From assembly GCF_019904255.1 (NCBI RefSeq), contig NZ_CP063203.1:62001-126000 (forward strand): 64,000 nucleotides of DNA, in the 5' to 3' direction. The notes under the pieces are model-generated. The model saw only the letters and a program-made list of their open reading frames with translations, made no database searches and was not told the origin of the DNA. Made by a program: the position numbers and the translations under genes. This DNA comes from Marixanthomonas sp. SCSIO 43207. GTDB taxonomy: Bacteria; Bacteroidota; Bacteroidia; Flavobacteriales; Flavobacteriaceae. Positions 15,433 to 24,500 of the stretch are shown here, in pieces. Numbering within the stretch: the first letter of the stretch is position 1; each line of letters opens with the position of its first letter.

Positions 15433-17301
15433 GTGAATTACCTTTCAGTAGAAAATATATCAAAATCATATGGGGAGCGGGTGCTTTTTACCAATCTCTC
15501 TTTTGGTATCAATCAGGGACAAAAAATAGGTTTTGTTGCTAAAAATGGAACCGGAAAAACTTCGTTGCTTAACATTCTATCAGGTGATGATGTTCCCGAT
15601 ACAGGCGATGTTGTGTACCGCAAAAACTTAAAAGTGTCATTCTTATCTCAAGAACCTAACCTGGACCCCCAACGCACTATTGAAGAAAGTATATTAGCTT
15701 CAGATAATCCTATTTTAAAAACTATTGCCACTTATGAGCGTGCTTTGGAAAATCCTGAAGACACCGAAACATATCAAGCTGCATTTGATGCTATGGATGC
15801 TCAGCATGCTTGGGATTTTGAAACCAAATACAAGCAAATTTTATCTAAGTTAAAACTGGATAACCTAAATCAAAAAGTTGCTTCCCTCAGTGGCGGACAA
15901 AAAAAGCGCCTGGCACTTGCCATTGCTTTGCTTACCAATCCAGACTTATTGGTCATGGATGAACCAACCAACCATCTAGACCTGGATATGATTGAATGGC
16001 TTGAAGATTTATTTGCTAAAGAAAACTTTACGCTATTTATGGTCACACACGACCGTTACTTTTTAGAACGTGTTTGCAATGAAATTATCGAGCTTGACGA
16101 AGGTAATTTGTATAGCTACAAAGGAAATTATAGTTATTATCTAGAAAAACGTGATGCCCGAATAGAAAACCAAGCTACCGAAACTGAAAAAGCCAAACAG
16201 CTTTATAAAAAAGAACTAGACTGGATGCGGCGGCAACCCAAAGCCCGAACTACCAAAAGCAAGTCACGTATTGAAGATTTTCACGAGATTAAAGCTCGTG
16301 CCGGAAAACGCCGTAACGAACACGAAGTACAACTAGAACTTAATATGGAGCGCCTTGGGACTAAAATTGTAGAGCTTCATAACATTTCAAAATCATATGA
16401 TGAGAAAGAACTGTTTACCAATTTTGAATACAACTTTATACGAGGTGAGCGTATTGGTATTATTGGTAAGAACGGAACCGGAAAATCTACTTTTTTAAAT
16501 ATTCTTACCGGGTCGCAAAAGCCCGATACCGGTAAAGTGGTTATCGGGGAGACCGTGAAGTTTGGCTATTACACTCAAAAAGGAATTAAAATTAAACCCG
16601 GCCAAAAAGTTATTGATGTTATTAGAGAGTTTGGAGAGTATATACCTTTAAAAAAAGGACGGCAAATCTCAGCACAGCAACTTTTGGAGCGCTTTCTTTT
16701 TGACCGCAAAAAGCAATACGACTACGTTGAAAAACTAAGTGGAGGCGAACGTAAACGTTTGTATTTATGCACTGTATTAATTAAAAACCCTAATTTTTTA
16801 ATTCTGGATGAGCCCACTAATGATTTGGATATTGTCACACTCAATGTCTTAGAAAGTTTTTTATTAGATTTTCCAGGCTGTTTGATTGTTGTATCCCACG
16901 ATCGCTATTTTATGGATAAGATTGTGGATCATCTATTTGTTTTTAAAGGAAAAGGCACCATAGAAGATTTCCCCGGAAATTATAGTGATTATCGTGTATA
17001 CGAAAACAGCAAACCCAAACTAGAAACTAAAACAGCCACAGAAGAATCGTCTAAAACCGATTGGAAAAAAGACACTACCAAAGCTAAGTTAAGCTATCAA
17101 GAACAAAAAGAACATCGAAATCTAGAAAAAGAAATTGCCAAGCTAGAGAAGGAAAAAGAAGCCTTGCAAAATAAATTTGCTACTGAAAATTGGGGTGGAG
17201 AAGAAATAGACAAACAATCTTTGAAGCTACAAGAAATCATTGATGCAATTGAAGAAAAGGAGATGCGCTGGTTTGAGTTGTCAGAAAAACAAGAAGGCTA
17301 A
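15433..17301 (+). CDS. ABC-F family ATPase (Uup-like)
   Basis: This 622-residue cytosolic protein has two fused ABC domains and no membrane segments. Domain 1 has Walker A AKNGTGKTS, signature LSGGQKKRLALA and Walker B LLVMDEPTNHLD. Domain 2 has GKNGTGKST, LSGGERKRLYL and FLILDEPTNDLD. A basic linker rich in Arg/Lys joins them, and the last 80 residues form a Lys/Glu-rich coiled coil like the Uup C-terminal domain. ABC-F proteins act on the ribosome in translation rather than in transport. The frame opens at TTG 15415, but GTG at 15433 gives the family N-terminus (V/M)NYLSVENISKSYG and is preferred. It is an isolated gene flanked on both sides by repeat arrays. Confidence 0.88.
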   Translation: MNYLSVENISKSYGERVLFTNLSFGINQGQKIGFVAKNGTGKTSLLNILSGDDVPDTGDVVYRKNLKVSFLSQEPNLDPQRTIEESILASDNPILKTIATYERALENPEDTETYQAAFDAMDAQHAWDFETKYKQILSKLKLDNLNQKVASLSGGQKKRLALAIALLTNPDLLVMDEPTNHLDLDMIEWLEDLFAKENFTLFMVTHDRYFLERVCNEIIELDEGNLYSYKGNYSYYLEKRDARIENQATETEKAKQLYKKELDWMRRQPKARTTKSKSRIEDFHEIKARAGKRRNEHEVQLELNMERLGTKIVELHNISKSYDEKELFTNFEYNFIRGERIGIIGKNGTGKSTFLNILTGSQKPDTGKVVIGETVKFGYYTQKGIKIKPGQKVIDVIREFGEYIPLKKGRQISAQQLLERFLFDRKKQYDYVEKLSGGERKRLYLCTVLIKNPNFLILDEPTNDLDIVTLNVLESFLLDFPGCLIVVSHDRYFMDKIVDHLFVFKGKGTIEDFPGNYSDYRVYENSKPKLETKTATEESSKTDWKKDTTKAKLSYQEQKEHRNLEKEIAKLEKEKEALQNKFATENWGGEEIDKQSLKLQEIIDAIEEKEMRWFELSEKQEG

Positions 17302-17366
17302 GAATCACTCTTTCGAATGCTTCAAAATAGGGTTTCTATTTACTCTACTGAAAACACTTCTAAAGA

Positions 17367-17853
17367 CCTACTTCGATAAACTCAGCACAGGCTCTTAAGG
17401 GGACAATCAGTAGTGAAAATAACACTAAAACGTCTGGTCGAGTGAATTTAAAGACGCGACAGCAGGCTTTAAATTTGTATCGAGACCTGTTCAATTCATT
17501 CGTTCTCGATACATTTTTCAGTTCCGCTATTGCTTCACCAAAAAACACTCGAACTGACCAGTGGTTTGTTAAAATTACATTGGGGTTCTACACCTCTAAA
17601 GTCCCCTCAAAGGGACAATCAGTAGTGAAAATAAATCCAATCGTCTGGTCGAGTGGATTTAAAGACGCGGCAGCAGGCTTTAAAATTGTATCGAGACCTG
17701 TTCAATACATTCGTTCTCGATACATTTTAGTGAAGTCTTGCAGACTTCAAAAAACACTCGAACTGACAGTGGTTTGTTAAAATTACATTTAGGGCTCTAC
17801 ACCCTAAAGTCCCCTCAAGGGGACATAAAAAAACATTCCCCCCTTGAGGGGGG
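17367..17853. repeat. Two more modular inverted-repeat elements and a GC-rich hairpin
   Basis: Copies at 17433-17558 and 17644-17767 belong to the family seen at 14.1-15.3 kb. The first carries the CGGTTCCGCTATTGC right module, the second the GAAGTCTTGCAGACTTC hairpin module. They are preceded by TACTTCGATAAACTCAGC and CCCCTCAAAGGGAC linkers. CCCCCC-TTGA-GGGGGG at 17838-17853 could form a strong hairpin, but no T-run follows on the plus strand. The open frames crossing this region (17360-17548 minus, 17442-17780 plus) are products of the repeat. Confidence 0.8.
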
Positions 17854-17937
17854 CTACGGGGGGGTGTTCATTCATAATCAAACAATACGTACACGCTTAA
17901 AAAATAGAAACACAAAAAGGGTTACTTTACAATTGTA

Positions 17938-17945
17938 TACATTTG
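17938..17945 (+). promoter_or_regulatory. Putative -7 box TACATTTG
   Basis: TACATTTG matches TAnnTTTG 36 bp upstream of the ATG of the methyltransferase gene. This also indicates that the upstream TTG (17955) lies at or before the transcript start and is not used. Confidence 0.45.
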
Positions 17946-17981
17946 TTTTAAATTTTGTGTATTGATTGCAGTCACCAACTC

Positions 17982-18755
17982 ATGAAACACCAGCTACAAT
18001 ACTATCTTTCTTTTTTATTGCGGTCTACCAATGCGCATGGCGTGCACTCTCCTTTTGTGTATCAACTGCTTACAGCGTGTTTTTATGATAAATCTTCACA
18101 TAAGGCCTACCAACTTTTAAAGCAACATAGAAACGATTTACGAAAAGACAGTTCAGCAATTGAAGTGACAGACTTTGGAGCAGGATCTCGTGTTTTTACT
18201 TCCCATACCAGAACTGTTTCAGCTATTGCAAAACACGCCGGTATTTCCGTGAAGCGACAGCAGTTGCTTTATAGACTGGTGCGTTATTTTAATTCTACAA
18301 CAATTTTAGAACTGGGCACTTCAGTAGGTATGAGCACAGCAGCAATGGCATTGGGTAACCCGAAAGCTATACTACAAACCGTTGAAGGCTGTAGCAACAC
18401 ACTTGCTATTGCCAAAAAGTATTTTTCAGCGTACAAGCTAACCAACATACAGCCTTATGCCATGACCTTTGAGGCATTTTTTGAAAAGCAACCATTGCAC
18501 ACGTATGATTTGGTTTTTATTGACGGAAATCACAATAAAGAGCGTACGCTTCAGTATTTTGAAACACTGTTACCTTTCCTTCATAATGACTCAGTAGTGT
18601 TATTTGATGATATTTATTGGAGTAAAGAGATGACCGAAGCCTGGCGAGAAGTATACCAGAGCAAGCACGTAACCGTAAGCATTGACACCTTTCAATGGGG
18701 ATTGGTTTTTTTCAGAAAAGAACAGCCTAAGCAGCATTTTTGCATTCGTTTGTAA
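17982..18755 (+). CDS. Class I SAM-dependent methyltransferase
   Basis: This 257-residue protein starts MKHQLQYYLSFLLRS and has NAHGVHSPFVY, then a Rossmann core: ILELGTSVGMSTAAMAL (motif I), VEGCSNTLAIAKK (post I), YDLVFIDGNHNKERT, and DSVVLFDDIYWSKEMTEAW. The FIDGNH and FDDI(Y/H)WS pattern fits the O-methyltransferase-like Methyltransf_24 group seen as a stand-alone gene in many flavobacteria. Substrate unknown. A TTG nine codons upstream opens the same frame, but the ATG is preferred because of the TAnnTTTG box placed between. It is a monocistronic gene between two repeat islands. Confidence 0.78.
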   Translation: MKHQLQYYLSFLLRSTNAHGVHSPFVYQLLTACFYDKSSHKAYQLLKQHRNDLRKDSSAIEVTDFGAGSRVFTSHTRTVSAIAKHAGISVKRQQLLYRLVRYFNSTTILELGTSVGMSTAAMALGNPKAILQTVEGCSNTLAIAKKYFSAYKLTNIQPYAMTFEAFFEKQPLHTYDLVFIDGNHNKERTLQYFETLLPFLHNDSVVLFDDIYWSKEMTEAWREVYQSKHVTVSIDTFQWGLVFFRKEQPKQHFCIRL

Positions 18756-18764
18756 CATCTACCC

Positions 18765-18772
18765 TACCTTTG
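18765..18772 (+). promoter_or_regulatory. Putative -7 box TACCTTTG with a long leader
   Basis: TACCTTTG fits TAnnTTTG, with a TTTTTG run about 22 bp upstream as a possible -33 element. If used, the leader before the ATP-binding protein gene would be about 145 bases. A weaker box nearer the gene is TACTTTTA at about 18881. Confidence 0.35.
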
Positions 18773-18923
18773 CGTCTTATTGGAGATGTGGGTTGTGAGA
18801 ATTGGAATGTGGAAGATACCCTACATCTATGTACTTGCAACATTCAGAAATGAATCACACATAACAAGTAGATACAGTAAATACTTTTATATTTATCATT
18901 CAGAAATTTATAGGAATTAACAT

Positions 18924-19625
18924 ATGGGTTCAGTAATAAAAATTCGAGGTATTAAACGCGATTTCCCACTGGGACAAGAAATTGTAAAAGTGCTCAAAGG
19001 AATTGACCTTGATATTGACAAAGGTGAATACGTAGCACTAATGGGACCTTCCGGTTCGGGTAAATCTACGTTAATGAATTTATTAGGCTGCTTAGACACT
19101 CCTACAGCAGGGACTTATGAACTCAACGGCATTGATGTAAGCAATTTGAGCGATGACGAATTAGCCGAAATACGAAACAAAGAAATTGGATTTGTATTTC
19201 AAACCTTTAACCTATTACCTAGAACTACTGCGCTTGACAACGTAGCCTTACCTATGGTGTATGCCGGCGCTTCAAAGTCTGCTCGTGCCGAGCGTGCTGC
19301 TGAAGTTTTAACCGATGTAGGATTGGCAGACCGTATGGACCATAAACCCAACCAACTTTCTGGAGGGCAACGCCAGCGTGTAGCTGTGGGTAGAGCGCTT
19401 GTGAATAAACCCTCTATCATACTAGCCGATGAACCTACGGGAAATTTAGATTCTAAAACTTCGGTTGAGATTATGAATCTTTTTGACGCTATACATCAAG
19501 CCGGGAATACGGTTATTTTGGTAACTCACGAAGAAGACATAGCAGAACACGCACATAGAATCATTCGCTTGCGCGATGGTATGATTGAAAGTGACGTTAA
19601 GAAAGAAGTAGTGAGTAGTGAGTAG
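18924..19625 (+). CDS. ABC transporter ATP-binding protein (LolD/MacB type)
   Basis: This 233-residue ATPase has Walker [10 protein letters not shown] (about residues 45-53), Q-loop [10 protein letters not shown], signature [15 protein letters not shown], Walker [12 protein letters not shown] and H-loop VTHEED. The [16 protein letters not shown] and [10 protein letters not shown] sequences are those of the LolD/MacB/FtsE family, which serves lipoprotein release or drug and peptide efflux with FtsX-like permeases. No permease gene lies next to it; both flanks are repeat-rich, so it is an orphan in this window. The C-terminus ends in VVSSE, encoded by a short AGTAGTGAG repeat. Confidence 0.85.
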   Translation: MGSVIKIRGIKRDFPLGQEIVKVLKGIDLDIDKGEYVALMGPSGSGKSTLMNLLGCLDTPTAGTYELNGIDVSNLSDDELAEIRNKEIGFVFQTFNLLPRTTALDNVALPMVYAGASKSARAERAAEVLTDVGLADRMDHKPNQLSGGQRQRVAVGRALVNKPSIILADEPTGNLDSKTSVEIMNLFDAIHQAGNTVILVTHEEDIAEHAHRIIRLRDGMIESDVKKEVVSSE

Positions 19626-20170
19626 TGATAAAAGTAATTACTTTTTAAGCAACAAAAATAAACCTATTGTCAGGTCGAGTGCTTGCAAGGAACGCAGCGA
19701 GTGTATCGAGACCAACAGACTAATGGACACTTCATACTGAATTTGTGTTTCCGAAGGAGGGCACGACCACTTGTCATTCCGAAGGAGAGTACGACTGAGG
19801 AATCTTTTTATTGCCTGTTCCAATATTGAATTATTAGATAGCTGAAATATGGGAGGTGAGATTCTTCACTTCGCTACGCTGCATTCAGAATGACAATCCC
19901 TTTGTCATTCCGAAGGAGGCACGACTGAGGAATCTTTTGTTTTTTGTTCCAATATTGAATTATAGATAGTTGAAATATGGGAGGTGAGATTCTTCACTTC
20001 GCTACGCTGCATTCAGAATGACAATCCTCTTTGTCATTCCAAAGGAGGAACGACTGAGGAATCCCGCTGTTCTATTCGCTTTAATCTATACTCTCCATTC
20101 TATATTCTAGTATCTATTTTTACTTTATTTTCTTTGGAATTTGCCCCTTGCCTCTGTATCTTCACATTTT
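19626..20170. other. Repeat-filled non-coding gap before the small membrane protein gene
   Basis: No gene is supported. The gap contains the partial modular element at 19669-19719, the palindromic tandem duplication 19811-20066, and about 100 bp of unique TA-rich sequence (CTCTCCATTCTATATTCTAG) that probably holds the promoter of the following gene, although no exact TAnnTTTG box was found. Confidence 0.65.
19669..20066. repeat. Partial modular element followed by two tandem copies of the REP-like palindrome
   Basis: GTCAGGTCGAGTG at 19669-19681, followed by GAGTGTATCGAGACC (to about 19712), is the left part of the modular repeat family with a different left module. The right half of the AGATTC palindrome occurs at about 19771-19806. 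Two near-identical units of about 128 bp follow (19811-19938 and 19939-20066), each with GTTCCAATATTGAATTA, a GAAATATGGGAGGTGAG linker and one palindrome (19859-19935, 19987-20063). The region is non-coding. Confidence 0.8.
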
Positions 20171-20353
20171 ATGGAAACATCTTTTTTTTCAAACCCAATT
20201 GTACTGGTAGTTGGTGGTTTTGCACTACTACTTTTATTATATTATTGGAACAAACGAAACACCAATACCCTTCGAAAAAGACGTCGGCGTAATTTTAGAG
20301 ACGATTATTTTGAAAAAAAGAAACGTAAAAGCACCCCTGACAATAACGACTAA
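20171..20353 (+). CDS. Small single-pass membrane protein with basic tail
   Basis: This 60-residue protein opens METSFFSNPIVLVVGGFALL, forming one membrane helix to YYW (about residues 9-25), then a strongly basic cytoplasmic tail (KRNTNTLRKRRRRNF, FEKKKRKS). The ATG at 20171 is preferred over one ten codons upstream because it starts the natural N-out topology. The adenosyltransferase gene begins 21 bp downstream in the same direction, so the two are probably co-transcribed. No function is known to me; a membrane tether or assembly factor is speculative. Confidence 0.6.
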   Translation: METSFFSNPIVLVVGGFALLLLLYYWNKRNTNTLRKRRRRNFRDDYFEKKKRKSTPDNND

Positions 20354-20374
20354 CTTTTTTGTTCACGTAAACCT

Positions 20375-20947
20375 ATGAAAATATATACCAAAACCGGTGA
20401 TAAAGGCACCACAGCATTATTTGGCGGTACACGCGTTCCTAAATATCACATCCGGATTGATAGTTACGGAACCGTAGACGAACTGAATGCCTACATTGGT
20501 CTTATAAGAGATCAAGATATTGATAGCCATTCAAAAGAATTGTTGATACACATTCAAGACCGTCTGTTTACCCTTGGCGCTATGTTGGCCACCGATCCTG
20601 AAAAAGCACAACTAAAAAGTGGAAAAGAACGACTCAACATTCCCAAAGTTACAGAAGAAGATATAGAGCGATTGGAGACTGAAATAGACACTATGAATGA
20701 CAGCCTAGAACCTATGACACACTTTATATTGCCGGGTGGTCACACAACTGTGTCATATTGTCACATAGCCCGCTGTGTATGCCGTAGAGCAGAACGCTTA
20801 GCTACCCTCTTACACCGTGAAGAGCCGGTTGATGAACGTGTTTTAAAATATTTAAACCGCCTTTCTGACTATCTATTTGTACTGGCACGAAAATTGACTT
20901 ATGACCTGCAAGCTGAGGAAGTTAAATGGATTCCTGAAAAATTATAA
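20375..20947 (+). CDS. Cob(I)alamin adenosyltransferase, PduO type
   Basis: This 190-residue enzyme converts cob(I)alamin and ATP to adenosylcobalamin. It shows the PduO/MMAB markers: MKIYTKTGDKGTTALFGG (ATP-binding N-terminus), RIDSYGTVDELNAYIG, HFILPGG, and the C-terminal active-site helix CHIARCVCRRAERL followed by LNRLSDYLFVLAR. Length fits the trimeric PduO family. It supplies coenzyme B12 to mutases; MeaB and an IcmF-like mutase are encoded in the same window, though not in the same operon. A small membrane protein gene lies immediately upstream. Confidence 0.92.
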   Translation: MKIYTKTGDKGTTALFGGTRVPKYHIRIDSYGTVDELNAYIGLIRDQDIDSHSKELLIHIQDRLFTLGAMLATDPEKAQLKSGKERLNIPKVTEEDIERLETEIDTMNDSLEPMTHFILPGGHTTVSYCHIARCVCRRAERLATLLHREEPVDERVLKYLNRLSDYLFVLARKLTYDLQAEEVKWIPEKL

Positions 20948-21031
20948 GGGATTCTCAAAAAAATTAATATATTATAAATCAGCGATTTAAAAACGTTCTT
21001 TAAAATATAGCATAAATAATTGCGATTTTTC

Positions 21032-21061
21032 TTGACTTTTTAATCGAAAAAATTATTTTTG
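21032..21061 (+). promoter_or_regulatory. Well-formed Bacteroidota promoter (TTG / TATTTTTG)
   Basis: TTG at 21032-21034 and TATTTTTG at 21054-21061 are separated by 19 bp, a good match to the Bacteroidota -33/-7 pattern. The DUF2795 gene starts 26 bp downstream. The rest of the 139-bp gap is plain AT-rich sequence. Confidence 0.6.
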
Positions 21062-21086
21062 CAAAAATTATAAAACACAAAGTGCT

Positions 21087-21308
21087 ATGTATTGGACTTT
21101 AGAATTAGCATCTTATTTAAGTGATGCACCTTGGCCGGCAACCAAAGACGAATTAATAGATTACGCCATTAGAACAGGAGCACCACTAGAAGTAGTGGAA
21201 AATCTGCAAGCAATTGAAGATGAAGGCGACTCATATGATTCTATTGAAGAAATTTGGCCGGACTATCCTACAGATGAAGATTATCTGTGGAATGAAGACG
21301 AATATTAA
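21087..21308 (+). CDS. DUF2795 domain protein, small and acidic
   Basis: This 73-residue strongly acidic protein begins MYWTLELASYLSDAPWPATK, followed by ELIDYAIRTGAPLEVVENL and an Asp/Glu-rich tail ending YLWNEDEY. The WTLELASYLSDAPWPATKDELIDYA block is the DUF2795 core, common and highly conserved in Bacteroidota. Function is not known to me; small size, acidity and strong conservation hint at a binding partner of a larger housekeeping complex. It is monocistronic: a clear promoter lies 26 bp upstream and a terminator 50 bp downstream. High expression would fit the promoter quality, but this is inference. Confidence 0.8.
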   Translation: MYWTLELASYLSDAPWPATKDELIDYAIRTGAPLEVVENLQAIEDEGDSYDSIEEIWPDYPTDEDYLWNEDEY

Positions 21309-21357
21309 TAACAGCATATCAATGCTACGTTATAACAACATAACTGAAATACTAATT

Positions 21358-21393
21358 AAAAAGTCTCTATAACACCATAGAGACTTTTTTTTT
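21358..21393 (+). terminator. Rho-independent terminator after the DUF2795 gene
   Basis: Stem AAAAAGTCTCTAT / ATAGAGACTTTTT with a 6-base loop is followed by a T-run. Confidence 0.85.
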
Positions 21394-21519
21394 GCTTCAC
21401 CAAAAAAAACATGCATTATAAAGTGCTAGGTATAGCTTGGCAACTTTATTTTTTGCATTTTTGGCAAGCGTTTTACGGCTTTCCCGCCCAGACGCTTAGA
21501 GCATAAAACAAATAAACCC

Positions 21520-24500
21520 ATGGGAATATTAGACAATATTTTAAAAGTCTTTGTTGGAGACAAGTCCAAGAAAGACATTAGTGACATTCAACCGTATGTA
21601 GATAAGGTAAAAGAACACGAGAGTGCATTGGCCGGTTTAACACTAGATGAATTACGAGCAAAATCAGATTTCTTCAGAAATAAGATAAAAGAAGATCAAA
21701 AAGAAATTCAGGCGCAAATCGATCAATTGAGAAAAGATGCCGAAGCCGAAGAAGATATTGACAAGAAAGAAGAAATTTACAACCAAATAGATGCCTTAAA
21801 AGATGAGCGCTATGAGGTTGAAAAAAAGACCTTGGACGAATTGCTACCCGAAGCTTTTGCGGTAGTAAAAGAAACAGCCAAGCGCTTTAAAGAAAATAAA
21901 ACCCTTACCGTTACCGCCTCAGCTTTTGACCGTGAACTATCAGCTACAAAAGACTATGTAACCCTAGAAGACGATAAAGCTACCTGGAATAACTCTTGGG
22001 ATGCTGCCGGGAAAGAAGTAACCTGGGATATGGTACACTATGACGTCCAGCTTATTGGTGGTGTTGCCATGCACCAAGGAAAGGTTGCCGAGATGCAAAC
22101 AGGTGAAGGTAAAACCTTAGTAGCGACCCTACCCGTGTATTTAAATGCTTTGGCAGGAAACGGAGTACATTTGGTAACCGTAAACGACTACCTTGCCAAA
22201 CGTGATAGCGCTTGGATGGCTCCTATTTTTGAATTTCACGGCTTGAGTGTAGACTGTATAGACTACCATCGCCCCAATAGTGAAGAGCGTAGAAAAGCAT
22301 ACAACGCAGATATTACCTACGGAACCAATAACGAATTTGGATTTGATTACCTACGGGATAATATGGCGCACGACCCAAAAGATTTGGTACAGCGTCCACA
22401 CCATTACGCCATTGTCGATGAGGTAGACTCTGTATTGATTGATGATGCACGTACACCTTTAATTATTTCAGGACCTGTGCCTGAAGGCGACCGTCACGAG
22501 TTTAATGAGCTAAAACCTAAAGTACAAGACATTGTTAACGTACAACGTAAGTACTTAACAGGCGTACTGGCGGAAGCAAAAAAGCTTATCAAAGAAGGCG
22601 ACACCAAAGAAGGTGGTTTTCAATTGTTGCGAGTGTATCGCGGGCTTCCGAAAACCAAAGCTTTAATTAAGTTTTTATCTGAAGATGGGGTACGTCAAAT
22701 TCTTCAGAAAACTGAAAACTATTACATGCAGGATAACAACCGTGAAATGCCGAAGGTTGATAAGGAACTGTACTTTGTAATTGATGAAAAAAACAACCAA
22801 ATAGAATTAACCGATAAAGGAGTAGAATATCTTTCGGGTGATGACAATCCAGATTTCTTTGTTATGCCAGAGATGGGAACTGAGATTGCCAAGATTGAAA
22901 GCAAAGAACTTCCTACAGAAGAAGAAGCCGAATTAAAAGAAGAACTATTCCGAGACTTTGGTATTAAAAGTGAGCGCATTCATACCTTAAACCAGCTGCT
23001 AAAAGCTTATGCTTTGTTTGAAAAAGACACACAATATGTTGTGATGGAAAACAAAGTGATGATTGTAGATGAGCAAACCGGTCGTATTATGGACGGTCGT
23101 CGCTACAGTGATGGTTTACACCAAGCTATTGAGGCTAAGGAAAATGTAAAAATTGAAGCTGCTACACAAACTTTTGCAACTATTACGCTTCAAAATTACT
23201 TCCGTATGTACCGTAAGTTATCGGGTATGACGGGTACAGCTGTTACCGAAGCCGGCGAACTTTGGGAAATCTACAAGCTAGACGTGGTAGAGATTCCTAC
23301 CAATCGTCCTATTGCACGTCACGACCGTGAGGACAAAATTTATAAAACTAAGCGTGAAAAATACAATGCGGTAATTGATGAAGTAACCGAATTATCAAAA
23401 GCCGGACGCCCGGTGCTTATTGGTACTACTTCGGTAGAAATTTCAGAATTGCTAGGCCGTATGTTGAGTATTAGAAACATTCAACATAATGTATTGAACG
23501 CAAAACTTCATAAGAAAGAGGCAGATATCGTTGCCGAAGCCGGTAAAAGTGGTATGGTAACCATTGCAACCAATATGGCCGGACGTGGTACAGATATTAA
23601 ATTAAGTGCCGAAGTAAAAGAAGCGGGCGGACTAGCCATTATAGGTACAGAACGTCACGATAGCCGCCGTGTTGACAGACAGTTGCGTGGACGTAGTGGA
23701 CGACAGGGAGATCCGGGTAGTTCGCAGTTTTACGTTTCGCTAGAAGATAACTTGATGCGCCTTTTTGGTAGTGAACGTATTGCCAAAATGATGGACCGTA
23801 TGGGACTGGAAGAAGGGGAAGTAATTCAGCATTCCATGATTTCAAAATCTATAGAGCGTGCACAGAAAAAAGTTGAGGAGAATAACTTCGGAATAAGAAA
23901 ACGCTTGCTAGAATATGATGATGTGATGAATGCACAGCGTGAAGTAGTTTACAAGCGTAGGTATCACGCCTTATTTGGAGAGCGTTTGCGAGTAGACATT
24001 GCCAATATGATTTTTGAAACTTCTGAAGCTATTTCAGAAAGTAATAAATTGGCACAAGATTACAAGAATTTTGAGTTTGAATTGATACGCTATTTCTCGA
24101 TGAGCGCTCCCGTTTCAGAGCAAGAGTTTGAAAAAATGAGCGCATTAGATATAGCAGCTAAGGTATATAAAAGCGCCTATACGCATTACCAAGAAAAAAT
24201 GCTTCGCAATGCAGAAATGGCTTATCCGGTGATTAAAAATGTATATGAAAATCACAAAGATCAATACAAGCGTATTTTGGTGCCTTTTACAGACGGTGTA
24301 AAAACTATAAATGTTGCTACCGATCTTGAAAAAGCATATGATACTGAAGGTAAACAATTGGTACAAGACTTTGAGAAAAATATCACGCTTGCCATTATTG
24401 ATGATTCTTGGAAAACACACCTGCGTAAAATGGATGAGCTAAAACAATCAGTTCAACTAGCAGTTCACGAGCAAAAAGATCCTTTATTAATCTACAAGTT

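Larger units (their letters stand above)
17302..17981. other. Non-coding gap after the ABC-F gene, mostly repeats plus a promoter
   Basis: No gene is supported here. The first 60 bp are unique sequence. The rest holds two modular elements (17433-17558, 17644-17767), a GC-rich hairpin (17838-17853), and about 110 bp of AT-rich unique sequence with a -7 type box before the methyltransferase ATG. Confidence 0.7.

Noticed and set aside
14080-17767. Insertion sequence or IS remnant
   Set aside because: No transposase frame, no target-site duplication that I could see, and the internal hairpin layout is not that of an IS or simple MITE.
17442-17780. 112-residue plus-strand frame and the overlapping frame 17738-17965
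   Set aside because: They run through repeat elements and linkers, have no protein-like composition and overlap the twin frame on the other strand.
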